DNA of 5,012 nucleotides. Origin: Acidobacteria bacterium RIFCSPHIGHO2_01_FULL_67_28 (GTDB taxonomy: Bacteria > Acidobacteriota > Terriglobia > Acidiferrales > 2-02-FULL-67-57). A program made the position numbers and the translations under genes. Shown here one piece after another: positions 1 through 5,012 of this stretch. Position 1 is the stretch's first letter, and every line of letters begins with the position of its first letter. The notes beneath the pieces were generated by a model that was given only the letters and a program-made list of their open reading frames with translations, was not told where the DNA came from and ran no database searches. Where the stretch lies: NCBI GenBank assembly GCA_001766965.1, contig MEKM01000128.1, positions 582 to 5,593 on the forward strand, given 5' to 3'.

Positions 1-387
1 CCCCAGTGATTTCCACGCGGCGCCGGGCGGCCAGCCGAGGAGCGGCGCCAGGACCGTCCCCGCGTAGGCCAGCCACTGCCCGACGACTTCGTCAATGACG
101 ATGGCCTGCGGGTCGGAGGTGTTCCACTGCTTGAGGGCGTGTTCGGTGCTCCACCACGCCGCCGGAATCAGCCAGGCGAGGACGAAGAGATAGAAGAACT
201 GGAGGACAATTCCCTCCAGCGCATAGAGCAGCAGACCGAAGAGGACGACGGCGGCGAGCGACCCCGCCGTTCCCGGCACCCAGGGCGCATACCCTAGGCC
301 GAACGCCGTGGCCAGCCGCACGCCCGGCCGGCTGGGGGCGGCGCGGAGGCGGGAAGAAGCGTCGGGGATGGGGACCGGGTCGGGCAT
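1..387 (-). CDS. pgpA: Phosphatidylglycerophosphatase A (PgpA), 3'-truncated by window edge
   Basis: PgpA removes phosphate from phosphatidylglycerophosphate to give phosphatidylglycerol, the last step of that phospholipid's synthesis, at the inner membrane. The frame is open for 129 codons from the ATG at 387 to the left edge, so the C-terminal part is missing (the family is usually about 150-170 residues). Two family signatures are clear: GLGYAPWVPGTAGS at residues 30-43, and the acidic motif DPQAIVIDEVVG at 92-103 with Asp99 and Glu100. The third conserved motif (FRxFDxxKPxP) would lie beyond the edge. Hydrophobic segments are at about 44-60, 62-78 and 105-118. The ATG at 387 is the first start after an in-frame TAA at 394-396; no good Shine-Dalgarno is visible. 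The Pro/Arg-rich first 22 residues look non-conserved, so a slightly later start is possible. It follows the transglutaminase gene by 76 bases. The assignment is firm from the motifs. Confidence 0.93.
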   Translation of the reverse strand, partial: MPDPVPIPDASSRLRAAPSRPGVRLATAFGLGYAPWVPGTAGSLAAVVLFGLLLYALEGIVLQFFYLFVLAWLIPAAWWSTEHALKQWNTSDPQAIVIDEVVGQWLAYAGTVLAPLLGWPPGAAWKSLG

Positions 388-402
388 AGGGTCTTAAGAA
401 CA

Positions 403-424
403 GCGCCCTCGAGAATGAGAGCGC
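403..424 (-). terminator. Hairpin between transglutaminase gene and pgpA; possible weak terminator or leader structure
   Basis: Read on the minus strand, 424-417 (GCGCTCTC) pairs with 410-403 (GAGGGCGC) to give an 8-bp stem with one G-U wobble and a six-base loop. The bases that follow (TGTTCTTAAG) are only partly T-rich. The hairpin starts 40 bases past the transglutaminase stop and ends 16 bases before the pgpA ATG. It could weaken read-through into pgpA or act as a structured leader; the poor U-tract argues against a strong intrinsic terminator. In the rest of the gap the only AT-rich patch is 425-441, and I see no convincing -35/-10 pair. Confidence 0.3.
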
Positions 425-463
425 AATCATCTTAGCACAAACGCCGCGAGGGCGGGCGGAGGG

Positions 464-2638
464 TCAGCGGGCGGGCTTCCAGGCTTGGACGTGCCGCAGC
501 AGCTCGATGAGCCGCGGCGAGGCGGCGCGCTGCCGCCCGAAGCGCACGTGGTTGTAGAGGTGGGTAAACTCGCCCACGGCCGCCGCCAGCTCCGGCGCCG
601 GCAGCCCCGCGGCGAACTCGAGCGGCGTCTGCGCGGGGACTTTCCGGTAGCCGCGCCGCCGCAGGGCGCGGAGCAGCTGGTGGTAGACCAGCGTGGCCTC
701 GTGCGCGCTCAAGCCCCGCCCGGTGCGCCCGTTGCGCAGCAGCCAGCGGGCGTGCAACCAGTCGTAGAGCGCCCGGCCGCGCAGCACGAGCAAGATCAGG
801 AGGACGAGGCCGGCGATGCTCGGCGCGGCATAGGGGCCGGCGAAGAAGTCCTCGACTTGCTGGTTCAGCTCGGCGGCCGCCTGGCGCCGCATCCGCCGCA
901 GCCACCAGCGCGCGTCCCAGGCCGAGCGGGCGGTGTCGCCCACGCCGCGCAGCGTCCGCACCCAGTGGGACTCGTCGTAGTTGATGACCCACTCGTCCCA
1001 CCACAGGTCAAAGGCGTCGTAGTAGTGCTGCGCCGTGGTCCACCAGGTGCGTACGCGCGCCGGGTCGGGCGGCGTGGGGTCGAACTCCACCCAGCCGACG
1101 CCGGGGAAATAGACCTCCACCCAGGTGTGCGCGTCCGAGGCACGCACGATGTAGTTCTCGCCCACTTCGTTGTACTCGCCGGTCTGGAAGCCGTTCACCA
1201 GGCGCGCCGGGATCCCCTCGGTGCGCAGCAGCACCGCCAGCGCCGCGGCGAAGTACTCGCAGTGACCCTGCCGGCGCACGAAGAGGAACTGGGCGACGGG
1301 GTCGTCTTCGGGCGTGGCGGGCAGCTCCAGGGTGTAGCCGTAGCGGGTGCGCAGGTAGCCTTCGAGCGCCGCGGCTTTGTCGTAGGGATTGGTGAGCCCG
1401 GCGGTCACCTGCCGGGCGAGCTCCGCCATCCGCGGGTCCTGCGGCGGCACTTGCAGGTAGTGGTCGCGGATGTAGGGCGGGTAGTCGGTAGGCGTGGCGC
1501 GCAGCACGTCCGCCGGCGGACGGCCGGTGGCGGACACGACTTCGTAATGGATGATGCCGTAGCTCTGGCGGAAGCTCATCAGCGCGTCCGCCTCATCCAC
1601 GCCCATCACCCGGAAGCGCCCGCGCAGCTCGACCGGCACCGCCGCGGCGAAGAGCACGCTCGAGGAAATGGGCTCGAGCAGGACGGAGTAGCGGACCAGC
1701 CCCTGCCCGGTCGGCACCAGCGGCCGCATCGGCAGAGCGAAGCGGCCGTCGGGGGTGGCGGAGAGCACGGAGGTGACCCGCGAGGCCGTGTACCAGCGCC
1801 GGCCGTCGAAGCGCGCCAGGGCGATGCCGCGCCACTTCAGCCCCTCCAGCCGCAGGGTGTCGCCGCCTTCGGCGCGGATGCGCATCACCACCGCCGGGTT
1901 CTGCAGGATGCTGCCGATGTCGCCCAGGGTGACTTCGTTCGAGAAGCCGCTGATCTGCTGCGGCTGGAAGGCGAAGGCGCTTCCGTAGCCGGTGGTGAAG
2001 CGCGGCAGGATGAAGAAGAAGACCACCGACAGCAGCAGCGTCCCCACCGCCACCGTGATCGAAGTTACGAGCAGCGCGCGCTGCAGCCGCCGCCCCGGCG
2101 CGGTTCCCGCCGCCACCGGCGCCGTCCGCGCCCGCTCGGCGCTGCGCTTGATTTCGAAGCTGATGAAGGTCGAGATGGCGATGACGAGGAACAGGAAAAA
2201 GAAGACGAGGAAGAGCGTGTCCACCGTGAGGGTGGCGGCGATGAGCAGCTCGAGAAACGCCAGCAGGGCCAGCCAGAGGTAGGCGCGGTTGGTGCGCGCC
2301 GAAAAGAGCATCATCGCCACCGTGAAAAACACCAGGTGCGTGCCGGCCGGCACCAGCCCGTCGGGCAGCCCGCCGGAGAGCACGAACAAATCCACGAGCA
2401 GGAACACCAGGTAGAGGGCGCTCAAGGTCTTGATGGTGTCGGGCGAAAGCTCGGCGCGCTCGTGGTGGCGGAAGCGGAGGCCTTTGGCGACGAGCGCGGT
2501 CGTGCCGATGAAGAGCGAAATGATGTCCAGTTTGCCCGTCGTCACCAGCGCCAGGAAACCCACCGTCAGCAGCAGGAAGAGCGACAGCTCGAAGTAGCGG
2601 TGGACCGCGGTGGTCGGGGCCGGAACGGGCGCGCTCAT
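464..2638 (-). CDS. Membrane-anchored transglutaminase-like protein (DUF3488 / TgpA family)
   Basis: This 724-residue protein has the architecture of Pseudomonas TgpA: an N-terminal multi-pass region, an extracytoplasmic transglutaminase core, and a C-terminal helix with a cytoplasmic tail. Hydrophobic segments lie at about 16-35, 38-52, 69-88, 95-113, 118-138, 139-161 and 186-211, with a final one at 603-620. The family motif KWRGIALARFDGRRW is at 268-282. The papain-like triad is complete: Cys460 in GHCEYFA, His504 in DAHTWVEVY, and Asp520 in FDPTPP. A Trp/Tyr-rich linker (531-580, with WWDEWVINYD) joins core and last helix, and residues 643-700 resemble DUF4129. The frame is open upstream to 3088, but that part is an out-of-frame reading of mutY; the ATG at 2638 overlaps the mutY stop as ATGA and falls just before the first helix. 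These proteins usually sit beside DUF58 and MoxR genes; the substrate is not known, and hydrolysis or crosslinking at the cell envelope are both possible. Confidence 0.93.
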   Translation of the reverse strand: MSAPVPAPTTAVHRYFELSLFLLLTVGFLALVTTGKLDIISLFIGTTALVAKGLRFRHHERAELSPDTIKTLSALYLVFLLVDLFVLSGGLPDGLVPAGTHLVFFTVAMMLFSARTNRAYLWLALLAFLELLIAATLTVDTLFLVFFFLFLVIAISTFISFEIKRSAERARTAPVAAGTAPGRRLQRALLVTSITVAVGTLLLSVVFFFILPRFTTGYGSAFAFQPQQISGFSNEVTLGDIGSILQNPAVVMRIRAEGGDTLRLEGLKWRGIALARFDGRRWYTASRVTSVLSATPDGRFALPMRPLVPTGQGLVRYSVLLEPISSSVLFAAAVPVELRGRFRVMGVDEADALMSFRQSYGIIHYEVVSATGRPPADVLRATPTDYPPYIRDHYLQVPPQDPRMAELARQVTAGLTNPYDKAAALEGYLRTRYGYTLELPATPEDDPVAQFLFVRRQGHCEYFAAALAVLLRTEGIPARLVNGFQTGEYNEVGENYIVRASDAHTWVEVYFPGVGWVEFDPTPPDPARVRTWWTTAQHYYDAFDLWWDEWVINYDESHWVRTLRGVGDTARSAWDARWWLRRMRRQAAAELNQQVEDFFAGPYAAPSIAGLVLLILLVLRGRALYDWLHARWLLRNGRTGRGLSAHEATLVYHQLLRALRRRGYRKVPAQTPLEFAAGLPAPELAAAVGEFTHLYNHVRFGRQRAASPRLIELLRHVQAWKPAR
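2635..2638 (-). promoter_or_regulatory. ATGA start/stop overlap coupling mutY to the transglutaminase gene
   Basis: The transglutaminase ATG (2638-2636) overlaps the mutY TGA (2637-2635). The 20 bases before the ATG have no GGAGG-like site, only a weak GAAG. Translation of the downstream gene is therefore likely to depend on ribosomes ending mutY; that dependence is inferred from the overlap. Confidence 0.75.
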
Positions 2639-3648
2639 CGGTTTGTAACCGCTTCGAGGATCTTTCGCGTGGCGGCGCCGATGCCGAGCCGGGCCGCTGT
2701 CGTCGGACGCACCCAACGCGAGCAACCGTTGAACGCGACCCGCGCGGACGCGTCCGCCGTGTACACGCGCAGGACCAGGTCGCGCATGGTGGTCTGGTGC
2801 TCGACGGTTGCAACCAGCGTCGGCTGGCGCGCGCCGACGGCGCTGTCCAGGCGCGCCGGGTTCTTGCCGCGCGCGTAGGGGAAGTGCCACAGGCCGGAGA
2901 ACAGGCCTTTGGCCTCGCGCACCAGCAGAACGCGGCCGTCGCGCCGCGGCACGACGACGCTCAAGGTCACCCGCGGGCGCGGGCGCTGCGGCCGGCGGCG
3001 CGGGAAACGCCGCTCGACGCCTGCCTGGCGCGCCGCGCAGAGTTTTTCGAGCGGGCAGACGGGGCAGCGCGGCCGCCTCGGGAGGCAAACCGTCGAGCCC
3101 AGCTCCATCAACGCCTGGTTGAAGTCGCCCGGGCGCCGCCGCGCGACCAGCCGGTCGGCGAGTGCTTGGAAGGCGGCGCGGTTGTCGGGGTCAGCGTCGC
3201 GCCGCAGAAAGACCCGCGCCAGCACGCGGGCCACGTTGCCGTCCACCACCGCCACCGGCTGCCGGTAGGCGATGCTCAAGACGGCGCGGGCGGTGTAAGC
3301 GCCGACGCCGGGAAGAGCGAGCGCCGCCTCGAGGCTTCGGGGGAAGCGGCCGCGGTGCTCGCGCACGATCTTCTTTGCCGCTTGGTGCAGGTGCCGCGCC
3401 CGCTGGTAGTAGCCGAGACCCGCCCACTGGCGCAGCACGCGCTCCAGCCGCGCCCGCGCCAGTTTCCTGACGGTGGGGAAGGACTGGACGAAGCGCTCAT
3501 AGTAGGGGACGGCCACCGGCACGCGCGTCTGCTGGAGCATGATTTCCGCCAGCCAGATGCGGTAGGGGTCGCGGGTCCTCCGCCAGGGCAGGTCGCGCCG
3601 GTGGCGGTCGAACCAGCCGAGCAGCCGCTGTCGCAGCGCGCGCGTCAT
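2635..3648 (-). CDS. mutY: A/G-specific adenine DNA glycosylase MutY
   Basis: MutY excises adenine mispaired with 8-oxoguanine (or guanine) in base-excision repair. The 337-residue protein is full length (E. coli MutY is 350). The catalytic domain holds AEIMLQQTRV (34-43) with the general acid Glu35, WAGLGYYQRARHLHQAA (75-91), the helix-hairpin-helix LPGVGAYTA (112-120) with the MutY-type Tyr118 where EndoIII has Lys, and VVDGNVARV (134-142) with catalytic Asp136. Four cysteines, C188-X6-C195-X2-C198-X5-C204, match the [4Fe-4S] spacing exactly. After an Arg/Pro-rich linker (210-227) comes a NUDIX-like C-terminal domain (about 228-337) with GLWHFP (252-257) and a RWV...TRKIL end. The FSH triad that reads 8-oxoG in E. 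coli appears to be TTM here (286-288). The ATG at 3648 overlaps the DUF58 stop; the next gene overlaps its own stop. Its place between DUF58 and a transglutaminase is not explained by its repair role. Confidence 0.96.
   Translation of the reverse strand: MTRALRQRLLGWFDRHRRDLPWRRTRDPYRIWLAEIMLQQTRVPVAVPYYERFVQSFPTVRKLARARLERVLRQWAGLGYYQRARHLHQAAKKIVREHRGRFPRSLEAALALPGVGAYTARAVLSIAYRQPVAVVDGNVARVLARVFLRRDADPDNRAAFQALADRLVARRRPGDFNQALMELGSTVCLPRRPRCPVCPLEKLCAARQAGVERRFPRRRPQRPRPRVTLSVVVPRRDGRVLLVREAKGLFSGLWHFPYARGKNPARLDSAVGARQPTLVATVEHQTTMRDLVLRVYTADASARVAFNGCSRWVRPTTAARLGIGAATRKILEAVTNR
3645..3648 (-). promoter_or_regulatory. ATGA start/stop overlap coupling the DUF58 gene to mutY
   Basis: The mutY ATG (3648-3646) overlaps the DUF58 TGA (3647-3645). 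The sequence just upstream (TTTTCCTTGATTCATT, read on the minus strand) has no Shine-Dalgarno match, so initiation by re-starting ribosomes is the likely mode. The overlap is seen; the coupling is inferred. Confidence 0.75.
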
Positions 3649-5009
3649 AATGAATCAAGGAAAACGAAGTAAGCCGAAGTCCACAGCTCCGTGGGGATGG
3701 AACCGCGGGGCTGGGCGGTGAGGATGATCTTGAAGGTCTCGGTCTCCTGCGCGAGTTGCTGGAGGAAGTTCCCGTCCGGCTGGCGGGCCGGCCCGACCAG
3801 GGCCAGGTAGCGCAGGATGTCGTAGACGATTTCTCCCGCCGGGGCCACGGGGGTCTCCCAGTCGGAGGCGTGGAACTTCATCTCCGCATCAATCTCATAG
3901 AAGTGCCAGGCCAGGCAGGCGCAGAAGCTGACGGCGCGCTCGAAGCGCTCGAGAGCTTCGGCGCTGTCCGAGCCGGCCGGGAGGTAAGAGTCGAAGACCA
4001 GCTCGACGCGGCGCTCGTCTTCGCGGGTGAACTCGCGGACTTTCAGGGCCTGGGCCTTGGCGGTGGCTTTCCAGTCCACGGCGCGGGCGCTGTCGCTCGA
4101 CTGGTAGTCGCGGATGGAGTAGAGGTCGTGCCCGCGGCCGCGGTAGAAGCTCTCGAGCTCGCCGCTGATGAGCGGCAGGATTTCGTAAAATTCCTCGGTG
4201 GGCTCGACCGGCGGGTAGACGACGAGCTCGTTGGCCGCTTCCAGCTGGCGGGTCTTGATGAGGAAGCCGAAGGGGAAGCGGCTGGTCACCTGGAAACCCT
4301 TCTGCGCGTAACGCCCGCGGCGGGGGAAGAGCAGCTCGACCGGCTGACTGGCGTGCCGGTTGCGCGGGATGTAGGGGAAATAAACCGGCTCGCGCAGGAT
4401 GCGGGTGGCGGGGAACATGAACGGGACGCCGGTGCCACCCTTTCCTTTCTTTTTCTCCTTTTGTCCTTGTGGCACGGGCGCCTGCCCTGAGAGAAGCCGA
4501 AGGGTCTCGCCCGTGGATTCGCCCGTTACGGTGAGGGAAAACGACGGCAGCGTCAGCTTCCGGTTCTCGAGGGAGAGCGAGGCAAGCACCGGCTGCTTGG
4601 CAAAGACGTGGTCGGGGAGGTCGAGCTTGAGCTCGACCCCGGTGAGCACGATGCGCGAGAGCACGCCGGACATGAGGATGCCCGCCAGCAGGCTGGCCAC
4701 GATGATGAACAGCAGGTTGTTGCCGGTGTTGAGCGCGGCCAGGGCGATGACCACGGTGGCGATGGAGTAGATGGCGCCTTCGCGGGTGAACTTGTAATCC
4801 AGCTCGAAGAAGAGCCAGCGCAGCGGCGTGGTGCGGGCCATGGCCGGCACGTACTTGACGGCGACGTAGATGGCGAGCACAAAGGCGGCCCAGGAGAGGA
4901 ACCATCCCGAAATGATGAGCGTCCAGTTGGGGAGGCGCGTGGAGTAGCCGCGGTCGCGCAGGGCCGAGCCGTTCAGCACCAGCACCAGGGCGATGACCAG
5001 CCAGATCAT
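3645..5009 (-). CDS. DUF58 domain membrane protein with N-terminal extension (5' end uncertain)
   Basis: The 454-residue reading has the features of DUF58 proteins, which combine membrane helices, a beta-rich region and a von Willebrand A-like fold, and which usually work with MoxR ATPases. The conserved start of the family is visible at FELDYKFTREG (68-78), then two helices with AALNTGNNLLF (91-101). The beta-rich part ends in FPRRGRY (228-234). The signature block runs from 298 to 331 and includes DYQSSDSARAVDWKATAK. The VWA-like strand ELVFDSYLPAG (336-346) lacks an obvious full DxSxS metal site. Residues 1-56 add two hydrophobic segments (about 2-14 and 30-53) not expected in a minimal DUF58 protein. 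Codon use there matches the rest, so it is coding in this frame. The ATG at 5009 is one codon from the edge and the frame stays open to it, so the gene may begin outside; Met57 (4841) is the short alternative. Residues 165-192 hold a repeat-derived, Lys-rich insert. The stop overlaps mutY. Confidence 0.9.
   Translation of the reverse strand: MIWLVIALVLVLNGSALRDRGYSTRLPNWTLIISGWFLSWAAFVLAIYVAVKYVPAMARTTPLRWLFFELDYKFTREGAIYSIATVVIALAALNTGNNLLFIIVASLLAGILMSGVLSRIVLTGVELKLDLPDHVFAKQPVLASLSLENRKLTLPSFSLTVTGESTGETLRLLSGQAPVPQGQKEKKKGKGGTGVPFMFPATRILREPVYFPYIPRNRHASQPVELLFPRRGRYAQKGFQVTSRFPFGFLIKTRQLEAANELVVYPPVEPTEEFYEILPLISGELESFYRGRGHDLYSIRDYQSSDSARAVDWKATAKAQALKVREFTREDERRVELVFDSYLPAGSDSAEALERFERAVSFCACLAWHFYEIDAEMKFHASDWETPVAPAGEIVYDILRYLALVGPARQPDGNFLQQLAQETETFKIILTAQPRGSIPTELWTSAYFVFLDSL
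4438..4462 (-). repeat. 25-base homopurine run encoding a Lys/Gly-rich loop
   Basis: All 25 bases are pyrimidines on the plus strand and purines on the coding strand. It encodes residues 183-191 of the DUF58 protein (KEKKKGKG core). The base composition is sharply different from the GC-rich surroundings. It lies 10 bases from the inverted-repeat element at 4473-4515. It probably forms an exposed basic loop between beta-strands and may be prone to slippage. Confidence 0.7.
4473..4515. repeat. Short inverted-repeat element within the DUF58 gene, resembling PERSR/SLRAG-type dispersed repeats
   Basis: Perfect 8-base arms CACGGGCG (4473-4480) and CGCCCGTG (4508-4515) enclose a second pair, CCCT (4485-4488) with AGGG (4501-4504), making a nested hairpin. 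The core TGCCCTGAGAGAAGCCGAAG (4483-4502) resembles, from memory, the short dispersed element TGCCCTGAGCGAAGTCGAAG, whose shadow translations (CPERSRR, SLRAG) recur in unrelated predicted proteins of GC-rich environmental bacteria. The plus-strand frame here reads ACPERSRRV, and another minus frame reads SASLRAG. In the DUF58 frame it is read through as residues 165-179 without a stop. The palindrome is seen directly; the family link is recall and needs a genome-wide count. Confidence 0.6.
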
Positions 5010-5012
5010 CGC

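Noticed and set aside
92..430. Minus-strand open frame beginning at an ATG at 430
   Set aside because: It is out of frame with PgpA, and its translation is Arg/Pro-rich without motifs. The overlapping frame from 387 carries both PgpA signatures.
432..1004. Minus-strand open frame of 190 codons over the transglutaminase C-terminus
   Set aside because: It is a frame-shifted reading of the transglutaminase gene, very rich in Ala/Arg with no membrane or domain signal.
485..2878. A 797-codon open frame on the plus strand, antisense to the transglutaminase gene and the end of mutY
   Set aside because: It is the mirror of GC-rich codons. Its translation is Arg/Gly/Gln/His-rich low complexity with no domain, while the minus frame has a full catalytic triad and membrane helices.
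2639..3088. In-frame 150-codon upstream extension of the transglutaminase reading frame
   Set aside because: It overlaps the C-terminal domain of mutY in another frame, is Ala/Arg/Pro-rich, and the first real membrane helix follows the ATG at 2638.
2797..3672. Plus-strand open frame of 291 codons across mutY
   Set aside because: It is a shadow of mutY. The translation has no recognisable domain, whereas the minus strand has the full MutY motif set.
3756..4490. Plus-strand open frame of 244 codons across the DUF58 gene
   Set aside because: It is Val/Gly/Glu-rich shadow sequence with no domain; the DUF58 signature block is on the opposite strand.
4399..4770. Plus-strand small open frame containing ACPERSRRV
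   Set aside because: The peptide comes from the DNA repeat core, not from a real protein; the rest has no motif and lies antisense to DUF58.

Overview
The window comes from a GC-rich bacterium. It carries four protein genes, all on the minus strand and packed head to tail, so the biological order runs from high to low coordinates: DUF58 membrane protein (5009-3645), adenine DNA glycosylase MutY (3648-2635), membrane transglutaminase with DUF3488 and DUF4129-type ends (2638-464), and phosphatidylglycerophosphatase A PgpA (387-1, cut by the left edge). The third codon position is strongly G/C in all of them. Family content and a short dispersed repeat inside the DUF58 gene suggest Acidobacteriota or a similar GC-rich environmental lineage. 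That is an inference at low to moderate confidence; there is no marker gene to settle it.

Layout. The first three genes form a tight translational unit. Each downstream ATG overlaps the upstream TGA in an ATGA tetranucleotide (3645-3648 and 2635-2638), and neither start has a clear Shine-Dalgarno sequence. A 76-base gap (388-463) separates the transglutaminase stop from the pgpA start. It contains a GC-rich hairpin with a poor U-tract and no convincing promoter. There is no gene-free stretch over 300 bases and no RNA gene or CRISPR array. No insertion sequence or transposase is present.

Function. DUF58 proteins and DUF3488/transglutaminase proteins are a well-known pair, usually with a MoxR-family AAA+ ATPase. 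If the pattern holds, the ATPase gene lies just beyond the right edge. The system is membrane-linked and its substrates are poorly defined. Here the pair is split by mutY, a base-excision repair gene with no obvious functional link, held in place by start/stop overlaps on both sides. PgpA makes phosphatidylglycerol and is probably a housekeeping neighbour.

Most unusual points: an inverted-repeat element read in frame through the DUF58 gene and followed by a 25-base homopurine run encoding a Lys-rich loop; a two-helix N-terminal extension on DUF58 that may continue off the window; the insertion of mutY inside the DUF58/transglutaminase pair; and a MutY C-terminal domain that seems to lack the 8-oxoG-recognition FSH triad. 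I did not find a convincing entirely new system.
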